A DNA stretch of 64,000 nt from positions 680,475 through 744,474 of the forward strand of contig MNCI01018082.1 of the NCBI GenBank assembly GCA_015680685.1, in the 5' to 3' direction. The notes below the pieces were generated by a model. It ran no database searches. It was not told where the DNA came from and saw nothing but the letters and a program-made list of their open reading frames with translations. The DNA is from Gnetum montanum (lineage: Eukaryota > Streptophyta > Gnetopsida > Gnetales > Gnetaceae). This document shows, in pieces, positions 45,990 through 56,490 of the stretch (position 1 is its first letter; each line of letters starts with the position of its first letter). Made by a program: the position numbers and the translations under genes.

Positions 45990-46841
45990 TGTTGATGTAA
46001 AAATTTTGGGCCATGAGGCAAACTAACGCATAATGCCCCTAAAGTGCCTAATCTGGCAAAGTTGTTGCCTAGGGCACCTTGCTTATAAGCACGACTAGCT
46101 CAAAAGTAGTCTTGAGTGGAAGAGAAACATGATCGATAATTCAAACAAAATGATGATTTAAACAAAACTTAAAATAAAAAAGTTGAATGGAAACATTAAA
46201 GATGGAATATATTAAAATAAAACAATTGAAGTCAACACTTCATCAATATGAAGAGGTAAAACATCAAGATAGAGACAACAAATAGGGGGATGTAGGCTTA
46301 GCGGATTATTCACTGATCCATTCGCTTTGGTGGTTCTGCATCTCCTCTTGGAGGTATTCGAGATATTACTAGATGGCCTAGGTTAGCTACTGAGTACAAC
46401 CCTTTAGCTCCTGCAAGAACCTCAATGGCTTCTTGCTCAAGCCAGTTTGAGGTAGCAACTAGGGTAGGGCTAGGGCTATGATGTGACAAAGGGGTGTAAG
46501 GCAGAGAAGGAGAGATGGTATTGAAGAGGAGATGGGAGAAGGAAAGGAAGAAGAGGCCTTCTGCTAATTACCAACCTCTTCTTCCTTTCTTCCTCCTCTT
46601 TCGGAAGGAAGAGGAACTAGCCACGTGTCCACCTATGTGGCTATCATGCATAATCTCTCTAGCCAAGTGTGGTGGTGTGTTGATCTTCCAAATCTCCTTA
46701 GTGATTTAAACTTCATTGAATCAAACATAAAACAACTTAGATTTTCCATAAAGTTTATAAATATCTTTATTGATTTACTTACTTATACATATATATATAT
46801 TATTATTATTTTGAACTCAAAATTAAAAATTTCCACAACTT
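45990..46841 (-). repeat. Element E 5' LTR, outer border uncertain
   Basis: Starts (plus orientation) TGTTGATGTAAAAATT right after the primer-site motif. It contains a polypyrimidine/polypurine hairpin-prone stretch at 46540-46615 (CTTCTTCCTTTCTTCC with GGAAGGAAGAGG). No second copy in the window, so the outer end is a guess. Confidence 0.5.
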
Positions 46842-46915
46842 GGCAATGTGGCATGGAAAGGGTAGAGGATTGTGAAATGGCAATGTGGCATGGAAAGGGT
46901 AGAGGATTGTGGAAC
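46842..46915. repeat. 37-bp tandem duplication
   Basis: GGCAATGTGGCATGG..GGATTGTG occurs at 46842-46878 and again, near-identical, at 46879-46915. Confidence 0.9.
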
Positions 46916-48162
46916 GACAGGCGAAAGCGGTAGTTTTGGAGGTGGAGCTGCACAAGTGCGAGGGGTTACGATGTAGAATGGTGACAAGCGCACAGTGGAA
47001 GGTGGAGCATAAGCATGAAGAGCATCGCATAACAGCGGAATGGTCAGGAGTTGCAGCAACACGACACAGGAGAGAGGTATGTGGCGTGCTTGGGAGGCAA
47101 ACACGTTGACAGGCCTGTGCAGCCCAAGTGGCAGATGACGTTGTGGCGGATCGTGGTGAGGGGAGGTGGGTATTGGTGGTGGAAGGATGGGCACCGTAGC
47201 TGCAAGTTCTGGGCACGAGCGCGAGTCTTGTGGGGGCACAGCAGGTGGCATCAGGCGACGACGGCCAGGGTTACAGGCCGACTGCGATGCTGCACGGCCA
47301 GGCCTTGGAGCACGGCAGCAGAGCAAAGTAGGAGACTAGGTGGCTGGCGGCAGTGCCGAGGGTTTTCTTAGCACTGTGGGGGCTGCACAGGGTTTCGTCA
47401 ATTACAGACGAGAGTAAATGACACAGAGCGGTGACATCCCAGATGGCAATGATAGGCAATCACGGTTGGGTGTGCAGGAGCAGCGCAATAGACAACGGCA
47501 GCGGCCCTAAGTGGTTTTAGTTAGCTGTGACAAGCAAGCGTGAGGGAGGTAGATGGCGGTAGTGAGAAGGGCAAGGCTGCGCAGTTGTAGCCATAGCAAT
47601 AACACGACGACAGGAGTGTCAACGGTAGACAGTTAACAGCACAGCGTAGAAGGCAGTGAGGGCTGTGGAAGGGAGCAACGTGGTCCAGTGGTGGGAGAAG
47701 GTCGCAATAGCATCGTGACAAGGGTTCCGCAGTGTGATTTGGAAGAGGGCAGAATGGTGGCTGAGGTGAGCATACGGCAAAACAGAGAGGCATGGAGCAG
47801 TAAAGCGCAAGGTGCATAGACGTAGCAAAAGGATGCCGGTAGCCAGCAACGGGCAAGGATGACGGTTTGGTTGAAATGTAAACAAAAAGAATTACCAGAA
47901 AATGTCGAAGTTAGAATTCACAAGTCAGAAAAACACCAAATGCTTCTTTTTTCAAATCCGCTGAATTTGTAATGCTGCCGGTAACATGGCAGCAGCGTTG
48001 ATGGCAGGCATTAAGCGGCAATGGGAGCAACAGTCATGGTTTTGTTATTATGTACGATAAGGCCCCGTTTAGCTGCGATGCTGGCGTCAACAACGGCATT
48101 TTATTTTATTCTTTAATTTCCACATGGCCTGTGTTAAGGTGAGAAAGGATGAGGGTTGGTGT
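46916..48162. other. GC-rich, CpG-rich block without recognised gene
   Basis: GC and CpG content rise sharply over the surroundings (GCGAGGGG, CGACGACGGCC, ACGACGACAGG). Open frames of 60-167 codons exist on both strands, but they are overlapping, of odd composition and without motifs; high GC alone explains them. 47965-48090 has a decayed relative at 38700-38905, so at least this end is repetitive. Confidence 0.55.
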
Positions 48163-48179
48163 CAAATTCCCAAAGTTTT

Positions 48180-49839
48180 TTCAGCCGTAAGGCAAGGCAC
48201 TTCGCCCAAATTTTATACACTACATTGAGAAGAGTTATGGGACGCTAATTGGAGATATCGGTTAGATCCCCAGACTTGGGGAGGAGACAAATTACCCCTT
48301 GATTTAGATTGGGCCCAAGGAACCAGTTAAGAGAGCCTCGTTAATGACCTGCAAAAGATCCTTGCCCACCAATTCCCAATGATTTTGAAAAAATTCTACA
48401 GGAAACCCATCATAACCAAGAGCCTTTCCTCGACTTAACTTGGAACTGGCCTCCTGTAGCTCCGCCAGAGTGATATCAACGTCAAGACTTTGTAGCATAG
48501 TGGGATTAATAAGGCGAGGATAATTAGGGGTGGCAACCTTGAACGAAGAAATGTCCATTGGGGTAGTTGCAAAAAGGGTTTTGTAGTGGTTCTTAAGAAA
48601 AGAGAGGATACTATTGTGGTCAGTAATGGTGGTACCATCACATGAGATTTTGTCGATAGCATGCAAAGGGGAAGCAGCATTAAGATATTTAAAAAATTCC
48701 TTACAGTGTTCATCTTGAATATTTAACCAAGTGAGCCGACTTTTAGTTAAGGCACTTTGTGCTCGGTACACTTCCCAATGTTGGAAGGCAACGCGTGCTC
48801 TAGCTAGCTCCTCGTGAACTAGAGTATTGAAGGGATCTTGAGCTAGTTTATTAGTGAGATGTTCAATAGTGAGGTGAATTTTGTTGTATTCATGTTTGGC
48901 TTGAGCAGCCACGGTCTTACCATATGAACGAGCAAAGTTTCGCACTCGACATGAAGCACGATGCCACCAATTAATCCAACCCACCTGATTTAGGGGCCTA
49001 GGTTCGGCATTCCAAAGGTTGGATAGAAGAAGTTGGGCAGTTGGGGAAGAAAAACAGTTGTTGTGTAGTCTGAAAAGATGAAATTTTTGTCGGTCAGGGC
49101 TACCATGAATCTTGATAGATATGGAGATAGGAAAATGGTTGGATAAGGTGGCATGATGATGAACTGTAGTGGCAGAGAAAGCTTGCCAAAAGGAAAGGGT
49201 GGAGAAATAGAACCTATCTAACCTGCTGTAGATGCGAGCCTGCCCAAGACGGAGATTGCTCCAAGTAAATCTATGAAGGGGAATGCACGTGGAGTTGTCT
49301 GCCCCGTCTGAGAGGTAAAATCTTTTCTTAAATGCGGACCAGGCCTGATACTCGAGAGTGGGCAATTGAAGAAACGTCCCTCCGAGCTTATCTTGAGGGA
49401 ATTCTACCATATTAAAATCTCCTCCAAATATCCAAGGCATTGGGGGGAGAGAAGTTGCAAGTTCATGCCAAAGGAGAGCCCGTTCTGTGGAGTCATTTGG
49501 GGCATATATCGAGCAAATGCCAAAAGGGCCATGCCGGGATGAGAAGGTGGCCCAGGAAACTCTATGCCCAGAATCAGAACCACTTTGAAGGATTTTAGTT
49601 TTCCAGTAGGGTGAGAGGAGAATGGCCGCACCTCCTTTCCCACTTGCATGGGATGTCGCTAGGAGTGAGGAGTGAGGAAGAAACCAGTGGGCGGAATAGG
49701 ATAAAAGGTCGGCTGAGATCTTAATTTCTTGAAGGAGGATGAAATCAAAAGCCAAATTTAGACTAGATATAAAGTTGCCTGCTCGCTTCCGTTGAAGCCT
49801 ATCAGTAAGGCCTCGAACGTTCCAAGAAAGGAGATTCAT
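48180..49839 (-). pseudogene. LINE ORF2: endonuclease and start of RT
   Basis: ATG at 49839, open for 511 codons to 48304. The apurinic-type endonuclease shows SWNVRGLTDR, FILLQEIK (catalytic Glu), GICSIYAPND, WIFGGDFNMVEF (Asp), ARIYSRLDRFYFS and SNHFPISI (normally SDHxP, so Asp reads Asn). The RT begins with SKLSRGKALGYDGFPVEFF. A frameshift near 48315 moves to a frame with LNQGVICLLPKSGDL and RPITLLNVVYKIW, with one stop, ending at ~48180. The ORF2 start overlaps the ORF1 stop. Confidence 0.92.
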
Positions 49840-50924
49840 GGGGAAACAAGGGGTAGTTTGGATGAGAGGTCAACGAAAGGTTTGGGAGTCGAAGTATCAG
49901 TTTCCTTTGTTCCTGACAGGAGGGCAAAGGAGTTGTTGATGGGGACAAGGGCCATGGAAGTGTCTAGTGAAGAGGAGTTGGAGGGAGAAGTAGAACGAAG
50001 GGAAGCTTTGACTCGTTTCCTTCCACTGGCCACCACGAACTCATCTTCCGAGAATGAGTTCTTGACAACGTTTGAAGGGATGACCTGGGTGGAGGTGTGA
50101 GGACCTGACTATTGTTTCTGTAGCTTGGAGAGGCTAGACTGAGAGGAGGATTTAGGAGTTGTTGGGGGAGGAGATCTAAATTTAAAGGATACTGAGGGTG
50201 GGCCTACTGGTGGTGTGACTGGGGAACGAGTCTTCTAAGATGCTACAGGTTGTTTCTTCCTGGCTAGGATAGGACATGCCGAGATATGATGCTCGGCCCT
50301 GTGACAATAGCTACACGAGTTTGGAAGGTAAAAATAGTCCACTTTTTGGGTGAAGATTTTTCCACCAGCAGCAAGGGTTAATGAGGTCTTCTGAAGGGCT
50401 ATATCCAGTTCAATACAATAATGGAGAATTTGAGTTCCATTGATCACCGTACAATGATCGAAAATAATAGGGCCCAGGATGCTCACAATGTCCCTCTCAA
50501 CAGATGAGAAAATGAGTGGAAGATTAGGCAGTTCCATGTAACAAGGAATTATATTAAAAATCGGGTCATTGACATTAAAGTTGAAACTCCAGGTGCATGC
50601 GATTAGGGTTGTGTTTCTTTTTGGAAAAATTTTTTGAGAGAGAGCCTTTTCGACCTGGGAAGCATCAGATAATTCTACCAAAATGAAGTGACGAGTGTAG
50701 TAACGAGCATGAGAAACCTGAATTCCATGGGGCTAAATAAGGCTATGGACTTGAGTGTTTAAACTTGGGAACCTTGGTAAAAACCCCACAATTTGAAAAA
50801 ATAGAAAACGAGATGTGAAATCTTTAGAAACTGCTTCAAAAATATCATCCGGTAAAAGAAAATCAATTTGAGATGAGGTAGATGAACTTCCCTGAGGAAA
50901 TGTAGAAGTTGATGAATCCATCAT
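49836..50924 (-). pseudogene. LINE ORF1: DUF4283-type RNA-binding protein with zinc knuckle
   Basis: Start at 50924 (MMDSSTSTFPQGSSS). The N-terminal half (EAVSKDFTSRFLFFQIVGFL, then after one TAG RHFILVELSDASQVEKAL and PCYMELPNLPL) fits the DUF4283 domain of plant LINE ORF1 proteins. CSYCHRAEHHISACP (about 50260-50305) is a CX2CX4HX4C knuckle. A Ser/Pro-rich tail runs to the TGA at 49838-49836. Three in-frame stops, all TAG (near 50732, 50235 and 50110), are each one C-to-T step from CAG. A second reading is a gag-like domain, but the partner ORF2 makes LINE ORF1 clear. Confidence 0.85.
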
Positions 50925-51282
50925 TGTGACTTGCCCACGCCTGGGCCGCACGCTTTCCTGATACCAATTTGCAACCTTGGCTGTAGGAAAACCCTCACCA
51001 CTAGTGTGTGTGTCCACCCACCGCAGGCAAGGTCCAGGACAGCGTTGCAGAAAGAAAAAATGGCCAGGAAAAACAGAAATCGCGCTGCAACTAGGGTTGG
51101 CCGGTAACGTCAAAGCTGCCCTGCACCCCACCAAACACTGGGCGAGTGATGAACGACGGCGGCACCACAGAAGGCAGAGCGCAAGAGGGCTCAGCAGTGC
51201 AGCGGCCCCCAAAGCAAGAAAAGAGCGCCAACGGTTATTTTCTATTCAAGTCATGCACGCCCACGATCCTGAATTCTAATTC

Positions 51283-51425
51283 TGCTTATTCTCAGATGCT
51301 ACTGCAAGAATTGCCACTACCTACGGCATTACCTCTCCCTTTCCAATACATAGGTCTGTGCGTCAAGGTTGTCCTCTCGCCCCCTATCTCTTTATCATCG
51401 CATCAGACTTTCTTTGTAATTGATG
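51283..51425 (+). pseudogene. LINE RT fragment, plus strand
   Basis: FSDATARIATTYGITSPFPI then RSVRQGCPLAPYLFIIASD, the RT fingers/palm motif of L1-type LINEs (normally ~80 residues after the point where ORF2 ends at 48180). It is oriented opposite to ORF1 and ORF2. It stops abruptly; the next bases hold AATAAAAC, which may be a 3' end after an internal deletion. Confidence 0.8.
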
Positions 51426-51639
51426 CACCTTTAATTTTAATAAAACTTCTTTTCAGGGTTTGACACCCCCCCAAATTCCCAAAATTTTCTATGGATGGGT
51501 TCTTTTTCACGTATTCTTTATGCATGGGCATTTTTAGATACTATGAGGCATTCCTAGATTGTCTAGATAGGTGTGGGTAAAGAAGCTAGTCCAACCTACA
51601 CTCCAACCTAAGGCTCAAAAAGAGGCATTAGTGGTTTAG

Positions 51640-52320
51640 GTGGCTACATAGAATATTGGCTCATTAACAAGGAAGAGTAATGAAATTATGGATTTGATGA
51701 GTTACAAGAAACTAAGTGAAATAGAGAAAAAACAAAGGATATTGATGAAGGATTTAAACCCTTTTATCATGGAGTAAGAGAAGGGACCATCATTTGAAGT
51801 GTTGGTAGGATGCTTGTATCTCAAGTAGTAAGATGCAAGCTTGAGACTCAACTCAAATAAGGTTAGGGTTTCACTCATCTACCAATCCTCCTAAGATCCT
51901 ACCTTGGCAAGATGAGTAGTGAACCTATAGGTCATCAACATCACCATAGCCTTGTTCCAACAAAATGAGATTAGCTATATGAGTTATTTTTCACCATTTG
52001 CCTCTATGAAGAGCCAAATCTTTATTAATTTGAGATTAGCATTGGACCTCTAGGTAATGATAGTATGGATAGTGATACATCAACCAATGAAGGTAAAGTG
52101 GTAGAAGTATCTTGTCAAGGTGGATCTCAAACACAATAATAGTAATAATAATATTAATAGAAAAAAAAGGAAATACAAAAGTATGTTATTAGATTAATGA
52201 GCATTAAGATTCTCTTTGAAAATGGAAATCATTAATATCCTATGTATCTATGCACCTTAGGTTGGTTTGCAAGATCATATTGAGAGGACATTTTAGGATT
52301 CTCTTTATGGAATTATGTAA
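51640..52320 (+). pseudogene. LINE endonuclease relic, second LINE family
   Basis: Plus strand NIGSLTRKSNEIMDLM (51655-51705) matches the WNIGSLTGKS start of RTE/R-type LINE endonucleases. Further on INILCIYAP and VGLQDHIERTF..DSLYGIM (52225-52316) match the ISAYAPQVG region. Frames change and stops are frequent. Confidence 0.6.
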
Positions 52321-52585
52321 CAAATATTGAAACTAAATTTTTTTTATGTTTAAAGATCCAAAGTATCTATTAAACAAATATTATATTTGTATCATGAAAA
52401 TTAAATATCGAAGAAACAAAGTGGTAGCCTAATACTGGATATAACAAGAAAAAATCATATAGAACTTTTGCTCCAATATTATATTTTTTTCTCAAATGTT
52501 CAATTTGAGGGCAACTAAGAAAAACATATTGCTCATACTCAAGATCTTGTAAATATTTGATGAAAAGTTTGACCTTTGATAAAAA

Positions 52586-52616
52586 AATCATGGTAAATAT
52601 TTAATTTACCATGATT
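52586..52616. repeat. Perfect 13-bp inverted repeat, 5-base loop
   Basis: AATCATGGTAAAT, loop ATTTA, ATTTACCATGATT. It is the first of a series of hairpins sharing CATGATT words that continues to ~52890. Confidence 0.9.
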
Positions 52617-53349
52617 CATGTTATTACAACATAAATCATGGTTTGTTAGAAATAGAGATATATAAAATTCTAAGGATTCCATGAGAGGAACATAAATCAA
52701 AGGTGGCTTACCATGATTCATCCATAAGTCATGGTATTTTTTCCTTATTTTTTGAACAAACTACAAGTCGTGGTGAAGTCATGATTGATAGAAGAATCTA
52801 AATAAATTTACTATAAGGGGTGGTTTCTTATGAGATGAGACCTAGATTGGCCATGAGCTCACCATGAGCCATGGTCATGTTGAATAAGCATACCGCAAGC
52901 CACATTGAGATTGTCAAATATTGAAATTTATAAAGGACATATTTAGGAATTCAATATTGAAATTGATATTGAAAATATTGAATTTAGGAATTGATATTGA
53001 AAACTAGTTTAATTAACAATGGAGATTGTTGTTGATGAGAAAAAAGTACTTTATGGAATATGAATAGTTGCAACAACCAGAGAATTCCTAGAAGAAATTC
53101 GTAACCAATACTTTATTGTAGAAAAATTGATCATTACATCCATGAATGACCTTGGATTATAAAGGGAAAGATTAGGGCCATACTTAGGGGCATTGAAAAG
53201 TCATTCTGATTCTAGAAAATAGATAATTAAAGAAAATAACGATGAATTAGGGCTAAAATAATATACATCCAACCATCAACTTATAGAAAAACAAAATGAA
53301 TTTAACTTTAAAGAATTGTTTTAATCTTAGAAATTAAGTAGCATTGTGT

Positions 53350-53760
53350 ACTAATACTAACAAATTCACTATCTATGATCTTGATGATAACTTCTTCATA
53401 CAACCTCTAAGTCATTTTTATGAGTTCATCATGGAGACCTATATTATTTAGTTGTAGCCATAACTTTTTCTAACTCACTTAATCATAAGCTTTTATAAAC
53501 TATATAAATAAAATTTTGTCTAACTTATTTATAAGGTTGATGTAGTATCTAAGAGTGACAAAATGATCAATAGTAGAATGGTTTTGTCTAAAACCTACTT
53601 GGCAAATTACCCTTATGTTAATTATTTTCACCTAATTGCTTATTCTTCTTTCGATAATACTACCTAATAGCTTAGCCAAAATGTTGCTTTCAATCAATCC
53701 CTGACAAAATGAATAATAATATTAAAAAAATTCAAACTATATTAGATCAACAAAAAGAGA
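53350..53760 (-). pseudogene. LINE reverse transcriptase relic
   Basis: Minus strand AKLLGSIIERRISN, QVGFRQNHSTIDHFVTLRYY (about 53545-53605) and FIKAYD (about 53485-53505) are RT motifs of LINEs with the FRxxHSTxDHxxTL signature. NIGLHDELIKM and LYEEVI follow. Several stops. Possibly the same family as the endonuclease relic at 51640, but in opposite orientation. Confidence 0.75.
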
Positions 53761-54360
53761 GTCTAAAGAAAAAGTCTAACATTTTAGGGATATCTTTTTA
53801 AGTTTTCATCCTTACAATGAATCCTAAAAAACCTTCCCTTTGGAGTAGGAAAAGAATCAGATCTTATCTTTATGTAGAAGTGCAGTCATAGGTTATCACT
53901 TCTTACTAAAGGATTTCTTGTAAATGTAAGGAGAAAGCCTTGTCTAAAGATTAAAGAACTTATTAATTAAAAATAATGAATAAATAATAATAGAAACTAG
54001 AAGCTTCTCATCCTTAAGCCTAAAAACAAAATGAAATTAATACTTTAGAGAATAAATTAATTATTTAGATTTCACTATGAGCTTTTTTTCTTAAAGTTGT
54101 AGTTGAAAAGTGATTTTTTATAATATGATCTTTAACTTCTAAAGAGAAGTTATATTTTTGCTCTTGTTGCTAGAAAATAACTACACATTGAGTGTCCAAA
54201 TAGAGTAGAGAACAAGCAATTGAAGACACTTTCAAATGTAAAGAAAAGAAGTAGACAAAGAAATTTGATTACCAAAAATGATTTTGTTGATGCTTTGTTA
54301 AAAGTTGTTATAAATTCTAAATATTCATTTCCAAACATGTTGTGCAACAGGACACTTAAA

Positions 54361-54779
54361 ACTAGCTTATATATATATATATCAATTGGTCAAGATGATT
54401 TTAAATAAAATGATTTTAACCAAACTCAACTACTAGATGAGGTAACAAGATATCTAAAAATAGAATCACTCCTCTATCCACTATTTCTCTACCCCTTTCC
54501 CAATTTGGTTTTACCCTCTTGGTCAAGTTTGTTCTATCACTGTTTGTTCATGGGATTTTTGAGAAATAAATCTCTTACATAACTAACAACTCAAAAACAC
54601 CATGAACAAACAAAGATAGAACAAACTTGACTAAGAAGGTAAAACTAAATTGGGAAAGGGGTAGAGAAATAGAGGATGGAAAAGTAATTCTATTTTTAAA
54701 TATCTTATTACCTCGTCCAGTAGTTAGGCTTGTTTAAAATCATTATGGCCAATTGATATATATATATATATAAGCTAGT
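54361..54779. mobile_element. Fold-back element with ~200-bp inverted arms
   Basis: The left arm from ACTAGCTTATATATATATAT (54361) to about 54570 is the reverse complement, with scattered differences and a ~15-bp indel, of the right arm ending TATATAAGCTAGT (54779). Matching blocks include CTCTACCCCTTTCCCAATTT and AAGTTTGTTCTATC. The central loop is ~30 bp. No coding. This is the shape of a fold-back MITE; transcribed it would make a long hairpin RNA. Confidence 0.85.
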
Positions 54780-54882
54780 GGAGCAATTTCACAGACACTA
54801 AGTAAAATTTAATTATTTTTTGAAATTTTTTGGAGTGGTTTCGTAGGCAATGAGTAGAATTTAATTATTTTTTGAAGTTTTT
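54780..54882 (+). repeat. ~51-bp tandem duplication
   Basis: Two units sharing TTTAATTATTTTTTGAA and CA(C/T)(A/T)GGCA-like words lie directly beside the fold-back element. Confidence 0.7.
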
Positions 54883-55199
54883 AAGTTATCAATTATCATT
54901 ATAAAGGACATATTTATAAATGTTTAGGTTGTTAAAATATTGATAGAACTATTTAAATAACATCACTATTTGCATTCCAAATAATATATACTAGTAAACA
55001 TAAATTGGTAGAAATAAAAGTTTATATATTTCATATATTTTGATGAAGGAATACATTGCACAATTATTACAACAAACATTACAAAGTTGTAGAATAGGAT
55101 TGAGCAAAAGGCAAAATACAGTGATAAGTGTGAACTCAATATGCCTAATCTTTGAATTAAGCAAAACGAACTTCCTATGCAATTCTACTATGGAGATGT

Positions 55200-56490
55200 T
55201 TAGCATCTAAAATATTTTTGTATATCTACATAAAGAAAGAAGGATGAATCTTCAAAGAATCCACAATCTTGACTCTAGATAATGAAACAAACATTAGACC
55301 CATAACTTCTCTTGAACCAATATCAATAGTAGCCTTATCTAGTGTCATTCCTTGAGATTTATGAATAGTCATGGTCCATGCCAACCATAACAGTAATTGA
55401 CGCAATGCTCCTTAGACCACAAGTATAATTGGCACTTGTTGAGGATTACCATTATCAAAGGGACATCCAATTTAGGAGTGAAAATCAAAAAAAATGTACA
55501 ATGGTAATGCATGTGGCTATTTACCTAGACAATACATAATACTGTGAATTGTACCAAGTGCACCATTCACCAAGTCTTCTTTAGGCCAAAGGTAAACTAT
55601 GAGTGTAACCCTTTCACCTTCACATATAAGCAAAGATCACTCAATATCATCACCGTCATCATCTAAGATTCTGAATCCATGGGGATCTCTATCTACTACA
55701 CACACAGCAACAGGTCTCTGCATTGTTTGCAATATCTTCTTATTATGTGATTGGACTTTATCCATCATATCATATAAATGCATTGATTCTTCAAAACCAT
55801 CTAATCCACTCAAAGTGGATGGAAGATTCATTCAGGCAGCCAAGAAATTATAATCTTCATCATGGCTTTTTCCTTTTCTAATATGTACCAATACTTCCCT
55901 GAATATTTATTGTTGAGGATCAATTCCAAACTGAAAATAAAATATATCTAAAATAACAAAGGTATGAAATAATTGCCAAACCCCTATAATATCTAGATTT
56001 CTAGATGCATAAGGCACAACATCAAGCATAGGAGGAAGTTGACAAAAATCACCAATTAGTATAACTAATCTTCCTCCAAAAACTTCATTGTAATGCTCTA
56101 GAAAAATTTCTCTTGGTCATCTATCAATGCTTTGTAATAATCTTCCTCCCACAAAACTCATTTCATCAATTATTATATATCTTACTTGTGATAGTTGGTG
56201 TTGTATACTTATCTTTGCAGAAGAAGAGAGTTCTTTGTAGGCACCAATTCCAATGCTCAAATTGGAATGAATGGTTGTTGCATTAATGTTAAATGCCACA
56301 ATTCCTATGGGTGCCATGACAAGTAAAGCATTATGTTTTTCATGGTAGTATTTCATGAAAGCATTACAAAGTGCACCTATGAAAAATGACTTTCATGTAC
56401 CAGCTATTCCCTAGATAATCATTTGTAAAGGGAAAACAATTTCATCTGCTGACTATGAAAACATCATGTGCCCTACAATTTTCTTGTAGC
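55200..56490 (-). pseudogene. PIF1-like helicase relic (Helitron-type or host)
   Basis: Minus strand SF1 helicase motifs in order: a Walker A box GIAGT*KS (stop in place of Gly, about 56385-56410), LLVMAPIGIVAFNINATTIH, VRYIIIDEMSFVGGRLL (Walker B, about 56130-56180), LVILIGDFCQLPPML (about 56020-56065), and near the C-terminus TIHKSQGMTLDKATIDIG and GLMFVSLSRVK (about 55280-55390). About 430 codons with many stops. In plants this family occurs as host PIF1 genes and, in many copies, in Helitrons; the setting favours the latter, but no Rep domain or Helitron end was found. Confidence 0.8.

Larger units (their letters stand above)
48163..51488 (-). mobile_element. L1-type LINE, inverted 5' part plus small RT piece, 17-bp TSD
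   Basis: Near-identical 17-base repeats CAAATTCCCAAAGTTTT (48163-48179) and CAAATTCCCAAAATTTT (51472-51488) flank the block. Inside, 48180-~51280 reads on the minus strand as 5' UTR, ORF1 and ORF2 up to the first RT motifs. 51283-51425 reads on the plus strand as a later RT piece, followed by AATAAAAC. An inverted 5' part joined to a forward 3' part is the product expected from twin priming. It is GC-richer and less decayed than its neighbours. Confidence 0.75.

Noticed and set aside
46806-47885. Long overlapping open frames (up to 167 codons) in the GC-rich block
   Set aside because: They occur on both strands and in several frames at once, with Pro/Cys/His-rich composition typical of GC-rich non-coding DNA, and no motif. 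Kept only as a compositional feature.
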